Assembly (NCBI GenBank): GCA_030600585.1
Contig: JAUVLU010000016.1
Span: 1 to 55,006 of the forward strand
Reading direction: 5' to 3'
From: Candidatus Cloacimonadota bacterium
GTDB taxonomy: Bacteria; Cloacimonadota; Cloacimonadia; Cloacimonadales; TCS61
Length of the DNA stretch: 55,006 nt
Under the pieces are notes generated by a model. That model saw nothing but the letters and a program-made list of their open reading frames with translations. It was not told the origin of the DNA and did not search any database. A program made the position numbers and the translations under genes. This document shows, piece by piece, positions 26,504-34,509 of the stretch. Each line of letters begins with the position of its first letter. Position 1 is the first letter of the stretch.

Positions 26504-27694
26504 ATGCCTAAACCATTAGAAGGAATTAAAGTTCTTGATCTTACCCGTGTTCTTGCAGGTCCTTTTTGTACAATGGTATTAAGTGATCTGGGAGCTGAAG
26601 TTGTTAAGGTGGAAATACCAAAATTTGGTGATGATGCCAGGCATTTCGGTCCTTTTAAAAACAAACAAAGCCTGTATTTTCTGAGTTTGAATAGAGCAAA
26701 GAAAAGCATAACTTTGAATCTTAAAACATTAGAAGGAAAGACAATCCTGAAAGATCTGATCAAAGATTTTGATGTTCTGGTAGAAAACTATCGACCTGGC
26801 ACTATGGAGAAATTGGATTTGGGATATGATGTACTTAAGGAAATCAATCCTAAACTTATCTATGCTGCCTCTTCCGGTTTTGGTCATTTCGGACCTGATT
26901 CCAAAAAACCGGCTTATGACCTTCTTGCTCAGGCAAGAGGTGGAATAATGAGCATTACCGGCTGGCCTGATACTCCTCCTACAAGAGTCGGTATGTCCAC
27001 CGGTGACATAACAGCTTCGTTATTCACGGCAATCGGGATAAGTTCCGCTCTTTATCAAAGAGAAAAAACAGGGCAAGGGCAAAAAATAGATGTAGCCATG
27101 CTGGATTGTCAGGTTGCAATATTGGAAAATGCTCTGGCTCGTTATCAGACGGAAGGCATATCGCCCACACCGCTCGGTAACCGTCATCCCACGGTAAGTC
27201 CATTCCAGGCATTCATGGCTAAAGATGACTACTTTGTACTTCCTATTGGGAATGATAATCTCTGGGTTAAATTCTGTAATGCTGTTGGTAAAAATGAATG
27301 GGGCACAGATAGAAAATTTGTTACAAATGCAGTTAGAAATGAAAATCTGGAAATTCTAACCCCTTTGCTTGAAGAACTATTTTTAACTAAAAATGCTTCC
27401 GAGTGGATTGAACTAATCGAGGAATACGGCGTTCCTTGCGGTCCAATAAATACAATAGAAAAAGTAATGAATGACGAGCAAATACATGCCAGGAATATGA
27501 TCGTGGAAGTGAATGATGACCGAGCCGGTTCTATCAAAATTGCCGGCAACCCTATCAAGATGACATCGATTCCAGAAGAGAAAAAACGCGGATATGTACC
27601 AAAACTTGGTGAGAATACAAAAGAAGTGCTTGGAAAGTATCTGGGTTTCGATGAGAAAAAGATAAAACAATTGAAAGAAGATGGTGTGATCTAA
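26504..27694 (+). CDS. Class III (CaiB/BaiF) acyl-CoA transferase
   Basis: 396 residues, standard length. It has the N-terminal KVLDLTRVLAGPFCTMVLSDLGAEV block, ENYRPGTMEKLDLGYDVL, and the catalytic Asp at about residue 201 in VAMLDCQ, matching Asp169 of formyl-CoA:oxalate transferase. It begins directly after the Mo-hydroxylase stop codon. It moves CoA between carboxylic acids. In this cluster a dicarboxylate such as malonate or oxalate, released from the ring-opened base, is a logical acceptor (inference). Confidence 0.85.
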   Translation: MPKPLEGIKVLDLTRVLAGPFCTMVLSDLGAEVVKVEIPKFGDDARHFGPFKNKQSLYFLSLNRAKKSITLNLKTLEGKTILKDLIKDFDVLVENYRPGTMEKLDLGYDVLKEINPKLIYAASSGFGHFGPDSKKPAYDLLAQARGGIMSITGWPDTPPTRVGMSTGDITASLFTAIGISSALYQREKTGQGQKIDVAMLDCQVAILENALARYQTEGISPTPLGNRHPTVSPFQAFMAKDDYFVLPIGNDNLWVKFCNAVGKNEWGTDRKFVTNAVRNENLEILTPLLEELFLTKNASEWIELIEEYGVPCGPINTIEKVMNDEQIHARNMIVEVNDDRAGSIKIAGNPIKMTSIPEEKKRGYVPKLGENTKEVLGKYLGFDEKKIKQLKEDGVI

Positions 27695-28981
27695 ATGAAG
27701 TTTATTTCGGAATGTTCTTTGTCCAAAATAATTTCTCAAATACAAAACAAAGAACTTTCTCCTGAAAAATTGATCGATGAACTATGTGATAAACTGGAAA
27801 AATGGGATTCTATGATAAAAGCATTTCTGCCGGAAACTAACCGACGGGAACGTTTACAGCAAGATTTAAAGAAGCTTTATCACAAGTTTCCTGAACCGCA
27901 AGATCGACCTATTCTGTTTGGAATTCCTGTTGGAGTCAAAGACATTTTTCATGTCGATGGTTTTGAGACAAAAGCAGGTTCAAGGCTGCCGTCAGAAATT
28001 CTTCAAAGTAAAGAAGCTGAAGTTGTTTCCAGACTAAAACAAGCAGGTGCCTTGATTATGGGAAAAACCGTAACCACCGAATTTGCTTATTTCTATCCCG
28101 GAGCAACCTGCAATCCGCATAATTTTGATCATACACCGGGCGGATCGAGCAGTGGCTCAGCAGCAGCAATTGCAGCCGGATTCTGCCCCTTAACGTTAGG
28201 AACTCAAACTATCGGTTCAATCTCTCGCCCTGCTGCTTTTTGTGGAATAACAGGTTTCAAACCAAGTTTCGGCAGGATTTCTACGTATGGAGTTATTCCA
28301 TTTTCACACTCTGTTGATCATATCGGTTTTTTTACTCAAGATATGGAAGGAAGCGAAATCATCGCTTCAATTCTTTGCGATAATTGGAATAATGATCTTC
28401 CCAAAATTGAGGAAAAACCTGTGTTAGGAATTCCTGAAGGTAAATATCTTTCTCAAGCATCATCGGAAATTCTCTCTGCCTTTTTTGAAACTGTTGAGAA
28501 GTTGAAGCAAAAAGGTTTTACCATTAAATCAGTTCCTGCTTTTAATAATATCGATAAGATCAATGATAAATATAAGTTGATGAATGCAGCAGAATTTTCA
28601 GAAGTTCATAAAAACTGGTTTAAAAAATATAAAAGCGATTATCACCAAGCTTCTATCGATCTAATTGAAAAAGGGAAAAGTGTTCCAAAAGAAGTTTTGA
28701 ATAATGCAATAAAAGGCAGAATACAGCTTCGAGAAGAGTTGGAACAATTGCAGAAGGAAAATAGGATTGATCTCTGGATTTCTCCTTCCGCTGTTACAAC
28801 TGCTCCCTGCGGCTTAGATTCTACCGGAGATTCGGCAATGAATTTGCCTTGGACTTATGCAGGTGTTCCAACAATATCTATCCTATTTGGACTATCCGGT
28901 GAGCTGCCTTATGGTATTCAATTTGCTGCCAATTATTATCAAGATGAAACTTTATTTAAATTAATAAAGAGAGTTGTATGA
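27695..28981 (+). CDS. Amidase-signature family hydrolase
   Basis: 428 residues. The Ser-cisSer-Lys triad is visible: Lys82 in GIPVGVKD, Ser151-153 in GGSSSGSAAA, and the nucleophile Ser175 in TIGSISRPA. The last is a variant of the usual TGGSIR, with Ile for Gly and Ser for Arg. The family includes malonamidase E2, allophanate hydrolase and GatA. No other Gat subunit is present, so a catabolic amide hydrolase is more likely than GatA. It follows the CoA-transferase with no gap. Malonamate or oxamate are candidate substrates from context. Confidence 0.82.
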   Translation: MKFISECSLSKIISQIQNKELSPEKLIDELCDKLEKWDSMIKAFLPETNRRERLQQDLKKLYHKFPEPQDRPILFGIPVGVKDIFHVDGFETKAGSRLPSEILQSKEAEVVSRLKQAGALIMGKTVTTEFAYFYPGATCNPHNFDHTPGGSSSGSAAAIAAGFCPLTLGTQTIGSISRPAAFCGITGFKPSFGRISTYGVIPFSHSVDHIGFFTQDMEGSEIIASILCDNWNNDLPKIEEKPVLGIPEGKYLSQASSEILSAFFETVEKLKQKGFTIKSVPAFNNIDKINDKYKLMNAAEFSEVHKNWFKKYKSDYHQASIDLIEKGKSVPKEVLNNAIKGRIQLREELEQLQKENRIDLWISPSAVTTAPCGLDSTGDSAMNLPWTYAGVPTISILFGLSGELPYGIQFAANYYQDETLFKLIKRVV

Positions 28982-29106
28982 ACGAAAATTTAATATCGAA
29001 AGCCAAATCTTTCGCTGGAAAATTGAGAGGGAATAAGTTCCAAAAATGTTTTTTTGCTTGCCAAAGGATTATGCTTAATCTCTTTTTGCGAGAGTTGATG
29101 TGTTAA
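28978..29106 (+). CDS. Possible 42-residue ORF coupled to the amidase stop
   Basis: An ATG overlaps the amidase TGA (ATGA) and opens 42 codons, starting MNENLISKAKSFAGKL and ending at TAA 29104. It is basic with three Cys. No family is recognised. It could be a real small protein, the truncated start of a lost gene, or chance. The rest of the gap to the permease has no other feature. Confidence 0.25.
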   Translation: MNENLISKAKSFAGKLRGNKFQKCFFACQRIMLNLFLRELMC

Positions 29107-29177
29107 TTTAGTAATTTTGGTACTAATGGATAATTATTCATTAGATTGATGTGCAAAAAAAAATGTAAGGAGTTTCT

Positions 29178-30419
29178 ATGAAAGATCTTAACGGCAAAAA
29201 TTTTGTTCTTGGTTTTCAACACATGTTCGTAATGTTTGGTGCTACTGTTCTAGTCCCATTAATTACAGGGTTGGATGTGGGAGTAACACTTTTCGCAGCA
29301 GGTATTGGTACGCTTCTATTCCATGTCCTCACAAAATTTCAGGTACCTGTATTCTTAGGTTCATCTTTTGCTTTTATACCTGGTATAATCGCTGTTGCAA
29401 CAGCTGAAGGTGGTTCATTACCGGAAGCATTAGGTGGAATTGTAATCGCTGGTCTATTATATGTTGTTGTGGCTATTATTTTTAAATTTATTAATGTGCG
29501 AATATTACATAAGATCCTGCCGCCATTTGTTACGGGTCCGATAATTATTCTTATCGGTTTGATCCTTGCACCGGTTGCTATCAATAATGCTAACGGAACT
29601 TATGCAGCTGGTATTGTAGAAAAAATAGGTGTAAATGGTTGCTGGCTTGTTGCATTATTTACATTTGCAGTTGCAGTTTTCGTTAGAGTCTTCTTTGAGA
29701 AAAAAGGAGCAAAATTATTATCTATGCTTCCGGTTCTTATTGCCCTCATTGCCGGATACATATTTGCAATTATCCTTGGAATAGTAGATTTTACAGCTGT
29801 AAAAGAAGCTGCCTGGTTTGGTCTGCCTAAATTCTCTTTACCTATATTTTCTACACGCTCAATGTCAATAATTGTGCCGATAGCAATTGTTACTATTGTA
29901 GAACACTTTGGCGATGTTCTCGCTATCGGAAATGTTGTTGGAAAAGACTTTATTAAAGAACCCGGTATCCATAGAACATTATTGGGTGACGGACTTGCCA
30001 CATCTCTTTCCGCTATGATCGGTGGTCCTGCCAATACAACATACAGCGAAAATACCGGTGCTGTTGCTCTTACAGGAGTTTTCAATCCTGTTGTTATGAG
30101 GATTGCTGCTGTGTGCGCTATTGTACTCTCTTTTGTACCTAAATTCACCTCGATAATTGGTACTATCCCTGGTCCTGTTATTGGTGGAATTTCTATACTT
30201 CTATTCGGTATGATCTCATCTATCGGTATTAAAAATATGGTTGATAATAAAGTAGATTTCACTAATGCAAAGATCCTTATGATCACTGCTGCTATGCTTG
30301 TTCTGGGATTAGGTGGAGCTGAATTTGCTATTGGAAACTTCCATTTAGTTGGTTTAGGTCTTGCCGCTGTAGTCGGTATTCTTCTTAATCTTATTTTAAA
30401 TTTCAAAGAGATTAAATAG
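29178..30419 (+). CDS. NCS2-family nucleobase permease, probably uracil type
   Basis: 413 residues with 12-14 hydrophobic segments. The start GFQHMFVMFGATVLVPLITGL is the TM1 Gln-His region of the NAT/NCS2 family. TM10 carries NTTYSENTGAVALTG. UraA/PyrP-type uracil permeases carry NTTYGENIG at this place, while xanthine/urate permeases usually have SQNxG, so uracil is favoured. It closes the catabolic cluster and is followed by a terminator. Nucleobase:cation symport across the inner membrane is the known family function; specificity here is inferred. Confidence 0.85.
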   Translation: MKDLNGKNFVLGFQHMFVMFGATVLVPLITGLDVGVTLFAAGIGTLLFHVLTKFQVPVFLGSSFAFIPGIIAVATAEGGSLPEALGGIVIAGLLYVVVAIIFKFINVRILHKILPPFVTGPIIILIGLILAPVAINNANGTYAAGIVEKIGVNGCWLVALFTFAVAVFVRVFFEKKGAKLLSMLPVLIALIAGYIFAIILGIVDFTAVKEAAWFGLPKFSLPIFSTRSMSIIVPIAIVTIVEHFGDVLAIGNVVGKDFIKEPGIHRTLLGDGLATSLSAMIGGPANTTYSENTGAVALTGVFNPVVMRIAAVCAIVLSFVPKFTSIIGTIPGPVIGGISILLFGMISSIGIKNMVDNKVDFTNAKILMITAAMLVLGLGGAEFAIGNFHLVGLGLAAVVGILLNLILNFKEIK

Positions 30420-30456
30420 AAATAAGCCGAATAAAATTACTAATTTGTAAAATCAC

Positions 30457-30494
30457 AAAAGCCATTTCTGCAAAAGCGGAAATGGCTTTTTTCT
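30457..30494. terminator. Terminator after the permease
   Basis: Stem GCCATTTC/GAAATGGC (extended by an inner GC/GC) with A-run before and T-run after. It can therefore act on both the permease and the minus-strand GIY-YIG/tRNA unit. Confidence 0.85.
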
Positions 30495-30499
30495 TAATA

Positions 30500-30572
30500 T
30501 GGTGGGCCCAAGAGGAATCGAATGAGCCTATGGCTCACAAGCTTTACCAGCCTCCGGCTGGCTCTGACCGTC
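30500..30572 (-). pseudogene. Duplicated tRNA-Met 3' end interrupted by two hairpins
   Basis: 30500-30522 is an exact copy of the 3' end of the tRNA at 30892-30914, including CCA. 30562-30572 matches its next 11 bases (30916-30926). Between them, where the tRNA has a single base, lies a 39-base insert made of two perfect dyads, TGAGCCTATGGCTCA and CCAGCCTCCGGCTGG. The C-terminal codons and stop of the GIY-YIG gene run through this insert. A second Asn-type example at 12.4-12.8 kb has the same logic. Confidence 0.75.
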
Positions 30573-30797
30573 TTCAAACTTATCAAGCCAAGCTCTACCA
30601 ACTCCACTTTTGAGATATTTTTCATATTGTCTGGCAATGTTATAATCTGGAAATTCCTTTGTGTAAATTAGTTTGAACTCACCAATAACCTGGCTTCCTT
30701 TTGATGATTTCCGTTTATGTTCTGCTAACCTTCGTTCAAGATCATTTGTTATACCAACATATCTCTTTGTGCCCTTCAAAACATAAACAGTTATCAA
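30528..30797 (-). CDS. Small GIY-YIG endonuclease-domain protein
   Basis: 89 residues from a TTG start. TVYVLKGTKRYVGITNDLERRLAEHKRK holds the GIY and YIG (here YVG) strands and the catalytic Arg helix. EKYLKSGVGRAWLDKF is a later helix typical of YhbQ-like single-domain members. TTG 30797 is preferred because AAGGAG ends 6 bases before it; an ATG at 30803 touches the Shine-Dalgarno. The last ~14 codons are the tRNA-like, hairpin-invaded repeat, so the C-terminal tail is probably not part of the fold. The gene lies between tRNA-Met and a duplicated tRNA 3' end. Confidence 0.82.
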   Translation of the reverse strand: MITVYVLKGTKRYVGITNDLERRLAEHKRKSSKGSQVIGEFKLIYTKEFPDYNIARQYEKYLKSGVGRAWLDKFEDGQSQPEAGKACEP

Positions 30798-30810
30798 AAT
30801 CATCTCCTTG

Positions 30811-30844
30811 AAATAAAAATGCCATCCTGCTACCGCAAGATGGC
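30811..30844 (-). terminator. Terminator between tRNA-Met and the GIY-YIG gene
   Basis: Minus-strand stem GCCATCTTGC/GCAGGATGGC (one mismatch) with loop GGTA, then ATTTTTATTT. The GIY-YIG start follows within 15 bases, the same order as at the tRNA-Asn locus. Confidence 0.75.
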
Positions 30845-30891
30845 TTATATGGTTTACCAAGGCGTAGTCCCAATTAATTTGGGACGAAGAC

Positions 30892-30967
30892 TGGTGGGCC
30901 CAAGAGGAATCGAACCTCTGACCGTCCGGTTATGAGCCGGAAGCTCTACCAACTGAGCTATAGGCCC
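30892..30967 (-). tRNA. tRNA with CAT anticodon (elongator Met or Ile2)
   Basis: 76 bases with encoded CCA. The acceptor GGGCCTA/TGGGCCC has one G-U pair. The D-arm is GCTC...GAGC, the anticodon loop CTCATAA is closed by TCCGG/CCGGA, and the T-arm AGAGG/CCTCT holds loop TTCGATT. The paired first base (G1-C72) rules out initiator tRNA. Elongator Met and lysidine-modified Ile2 share this anticodon in the gene; I cannot separate them by eye. Confidence 0.93.
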
Positions 30968-31037
30968 CACTTATTATTTTTAAGACTGTAAAAACAAATT
31001 TACCCAATTTTATGTCAAGAATTTCTTAGAGTGCAAA

Positions 31038-32780
31038 TTATTTCACATTAAAGTTCTCTATGAACTTTTCCAGAACATGACTTCTGGTCGGATGGCGTAA
31101 TTTACGCAGGGCTTTATCTTCGATCTGACGAATTCTTTCACGTGTTACACTAAAGATATTTCCAACCTCTTCCAGAGTTCTGTGATATCCGTCATCAATT
31201 CCAAAACGTAGTCTGATAACTCTTTCCTCGCGTGAAGTAAGCGTTCTCAGAACATCATCAACCTGCTTTTTAAGAAGGGTTCGTTCAGCCATTCTCTCCG
31301 GAGAGATCGTAGATTTATCTTCAATGAAATCACCCAACAAACTATCCTCATCTTCATGACCAATTGGATTGTCCAATGAAACAGGTTCTTTGGTTATTGC
31401 CAGAATACTTTTTATTTTTTCAATCGGAAGGTCAAGTTCTGCTGCAATTTCTTCTGGATGTGGTTCCCTTCCAAGTTTCTGCAGTAATTTCCTGCTTGCT
31501 CTTTTAACTTTGTTGATAGATTCGATCATGTGAACCGGGATTCTGATAGTTCTAGCCTGATCAGCGATTGCCCGCGTTATTGCCTGTCTTATCCACCATG
31601 TGGCATAAGTACTGAACTTGAAACCCTTACGATAATCATATTTTTCAACCGCACGCATAAGTCCGGTATTACCTTCCTGAATTAGATCAAGAAAATCCAA
31701 ACCACGATTATTATAACGCTTGGCAATACTGACAACCAGACGAACATTGGCTTCGATCATATCGTTCTTGGATCTTTCTTTCATCTTTTCACCACGTTCG
31801 ATCTCATCCAGAAGATCAACCATTTCTTCAGCAGTCATACGTGTTTCAAGTTCCACACGGCGTATCTTTCTTCTGGCATTTTTTATCTTGCGTAATGTTT
31901 CTACAAATACATCAGGTTCTACTTTGGTTTCTTCAAAAACAAGTTTATAATCTTCTTCAGATTTATTGGCTTTTCTACCGTAAGTACAAATTTCGTCTAA
32001 AGAATACTTTCTGATCTTAGAAAGATGAGTAATACTTTTTTGACTGTCTTTGATCCTGTCAACAAGGCTGCGAATACGATAAACCATTCTTTTTAGGAGT
32101 TTTTCATTGTATTTTAAATTACTGAAAATTTTGATAAGTTGAATTCTCTGTTTATCGATCACCTCCTGATCTATAAGGTTATCATCTTCATCAATATCAC
32201 TGCAATCTATCATCTCACCGATTTTTTCAAAAATTGCTTTAGTTTCCCTGATAACTTGTTCAAATTCATTTACCATGTTGGCTTCTTGAGATTTATCCAT
32301 CCATGTCCCATATTCAATTTTAAATATTTGATCGATTTTAACCCTTTTCTCACGATAACGATGTATAAAATTTTCCATCTCACGAAGAGTACTGCCGCTT
32401 TTAAAAATATTCTTATTAATATGCTGCTGTCCGCTCTCGATCTTCTTAGCGATCCTTACTTCTCCCTCTCTATCCAGAAGAGGAACACGCCCCATTTCTC
32501 CAAGATACATTCTTACCGGATCATCATAGTATTTCCGGTTGCGAAACTTTTTTGTTGCTCTTGTTTTCTTTAAGGAAATTTTCTTTTTTGTAACTTTCTT
32601 CTGAGTTTCATCAATAAGTTCGATCCCATTTTCTACAAGATCAGAAATAATCTGCTCGATCTTATCCAGGAAGATTGGATTATTTGGCAGAACTGCATTG
32701 ATCTGCTTGAAAGTAAGAAGATCATTATTTTTTCTACCGATTTGAATCAGTTTCTTAATACACTCATTATAACTAAGCAT
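31038..32780 (-). CDS. rpoD: Primary sigma factor RpoD
   Basis: 580 residues. It has a short region 1.1-like start, region 1.2 ([22 protein letters not shown], about 85-107), and a long non-conserved insert. Regions 2.1-2.4 contain [28 protein letters not shown] and [13 protein letters not shown]. Region 3 is followed by region 4 (about 505-570), with [20 protein letters not shown] as the -35-binding helix-turn-helix. It directs housekeeping transcription. It is last in the rpsU-yqeY-cvpA-mutS2-dnaG-rpoD operon, 9 bases after dnaG. Confidence 0.97.
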   Translation of the reverse strand: MLSYNECIKKLIQIGRKNNDLLTFKQINAVLPNNPIFLDKIEQIISDLVENGIELIDETQKKVTKKKISLKKTRATKKFRNRKYYDDPVRMYLGEMGRVPLLDREGEVRIAKKIESGQQHINKNIFKSGSTLREMENFIHRYREKRVKIDQIFKIEYGTWMDKSQEANMVNEFEQVIRETKAIFEKIGEMIDCSDIDEDDNLIDQEVIDKQRIQLIKIFSNLKYNEKLLKRMVYRIRSLVDRIKDSQKSITHLSKIRKYSLDEICTYGRKANKSEEDYKLVFEETKVEPDVFVETLRKIKNARRKIRRVELETRMTAEEMVDLLDEIERGEKMKERSKNDMIEANVRLVVSIAKRYNNRGLDFLDLIQEGNTGLMRAVEKYDYRKGFKFSTYATWWIRQAITRAIADQARTIRIPVHMIESINKVKRASRKLLQKLGREPHPEEIAAELDLPIEKIKSILAITKEPVSLDNPIGHEDEDSLLGDFIEDKSTISPERMAERTLLKKQVDDVLRTLTSREERVIRLRFGIDDGYHRTLEEVGNIFSVTRERIRQIEDKALRKLRHPTRSHVLEKFIENFNVK

Positions 32781-32789
32781 TTAGTCTCC

Positions 32790-34499
32790 TTAGTACAAAG
32801 TTTTTCTAACAACTTTTTTATTTATTTTTAATAATTCTTTTTTTGTTTCATTTTTCTTTGCATGAAGTTCCATATTTGCCGGATCATTAAGTATCTTCGC
32901 ATTTATTATTCTCAGGTCTATATGAAATTTTCTGGTTTTAAGCGTAATGATAGTATCATCAATAGCTTGTGTGGGAGGATCCAACATAGAAAGTTCTATG
33001 ATCAAATTTCTAATATCTTCATCTTCTATCTTGCTTATTAAAGCAGGAATATTATCCATATCTTCTATATGCTCCGACATTATTTTATAAATTTCCCTAT
33101 ACTTTTCAGTTAAAAAGTAACTCGAATCTATCTCTTGCGCAACTTTTTTATATAATGATTGATTATTAATAATAAGTAATATTATATCTCGTTCTTCTGT
33201 AAATTGTTCAATCTTTGGGACTTCTGCTTCTCCGGTCTCTTTTTTAAATGATCTTCTTTTTTTTCTTATCTTGGAAGATACGGCATGTTTGGATAATTCA
33301 AATGTTTCTGCAATATCCTGAACTAAGAGTTCTCTGGCAACTTCATCTTCTATTTCATTAAGAATATCAAACAGAACAGAAAGTTTACCTTTTTTATCAA
33401 CACCGATAACTTCATCATCTTTCAGGAACTCAGCAAGTGGTTTTGCATTATCGATCAACTCTTGCATTTTCTCTGCACCATTATTCCTGATATAACTGTC
33501 AGGGTCTTCTGTCTTTGGCAATCCAATAATTTTTACATTACACCCTTTATCCAATATCTTTCCCGCTGCGCGAACAGCAGCTTTCCTGCCTGAACCATCT
33601 CCGTCGTACAACATATAAATATTTTCTGTGAATCTGCTTAAAATTCTAATTTGAGAATCGGTTAGTGATGTACCGAGAGAAGCTACACAATTTTTATAAC
33701 CATTTTCATAAAGTCTTAAAAAGTCGGTATATCCTTCACATATCAATGCAAAGTCTTTTTTGGATATTGTATATTTGGTATCGAAAAGTCCATAGAGTTC
33801 ATTTCCCTTTGTGTAAATATCTGTTGTCGGTGAATTAACATATTTTCCACCCGTCTGACTTTCGTGTAGTTTTCTTCCGCCAAATGCAACTACTTTACCG
33901 GCAGATGAATGGATCGGGAACATTATTCTTTCACGAAACAGATCATTATTCTTGGAAGTAAATAAACCTGTAGTTGCAAGAATTTTTTCATTTATATCAT
34001 TCTTAAGTAGATAATTACGTAATCCACCATAAGAATTCAGCGCAAATCCTAATTTGAATTTTTTTATCGTTTCGTTTTTAATATCTCTTTCTGCGAGATA
34101 TTCCAATGCACCGCTTCCATGCTCTATTAAATTTTTATGGAAGTATCCCGTTGTAAGTTCATAGATCTTGTAGATCAGCTCACGCTTAGAATCTTTACCC
34201 TTGCTCTGTATTGTTTGTGTTATTGTAATACCGGCACGATCAGCAAGTTTTTTCAAAGTTTCGGGAAATGATATTTTTTCGAATTCCTGCACAAAAGTAA
34301 TTACATTTCCGCCTTTTCCACAACCGAAGCATTTAAAGATCTGTTTTTTGGGACTTACTACAAAAGATGCAGTTTTTTCGTCATGGAACGGACATCGAGC
34401 TTTGAAGTTACTGCCTGTTTTCTTAAGAGAAATATAACTGCCAATAACATCAACAATGTCATTTCTTTCAATAATTTCATCGATAAGATACTGATCCAT
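32790..34499 (-). CDS. dnaG: DNA primase DnaG
   Basis: 569 residues. The N-terminal zinc ribbon has ligands Cys36, His39, Cys57, Cys60 (CPFHDEKTASF, FKCFGCGKGG). The primase core contains a TOPRIM fold with Glu in ALICEGYTDF and the metal pair in MLYDGDGSGRKAA. The helical C-terminal part should bind the replicative helicase. It makes RNA primers at the fork. Standard neighbour of rpoD; upstream mutS2 ends 10 bases before its start. Confidence 0.97.
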   Translation of the reverse strand: MDQYLIDEIIERNDIVDVIGSYISLKKTGSNFKARCPFHDEKTASFVVSPKKQIFKCFGCGKGGNVITFVQEFEKISFPETLKKLADRAGITITQTIQSKGKDSKRELIYKIYELTTGYFHKNLIEHGSGALEYLAERDIKNETIKKFKLGFALNSYGGLRNYLLKNDINEKILATTGLFTSKNNDLFRERIMFPIHSSAGKVVAFGGRKLHESQTGGKYVNSPTTDIYTKGNELYGLFDTKYTISKKDFALICEGYTDFLRLYENGYKNCVASLGTSLTDSQIRILSRFTENIYMLYDGDGSGRKAAVRAAGKILDKGCNVKIIGLPKTEDPDSYIRNNGAEKMQELIDNAKPLAEFLKDDEVIGVDKKGKLSVLFDILNEIEDEVARELLVQDIAETFELSKHAVSSKIRKKRRSFKKETGEAEVPKIEQFTEERDIILLIINNQSLYKKVAQEIDSSYFLTEKYREIYKIMSEHIEDMDNIPALISKIEDEDIRNLIIELSMLDPPTQAIDDTIITLKTRKFHIDLRIINAKILNDPANMELHAKKNETKKELLKINKKVVRKTLY

Positions 34500-34509
34500 T
34501 ATTTCTCTC

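Noticed and set aside
26335-26763. 142-codon minus-strand ORF across the Mo-hydroxylase/CoA-transferase junction
   Set aside because: It is a shadow of two well-supported genes on the other strand.
27695-28981. GatA subunit of the aminoacyl-tRNA amidotransferase
   Set aside because: No gatB or gatC is adjacent, the TGGSIR motif is altered and the gene lies inside a catabolic operon.
29600-30406. 268-codon minus-strand open frame opposite the permease
   Set aside because: It mirrors the permease codon pattern, is low-complexity and has no recognisable domain; the + strand frame is a full NCS2 permease.
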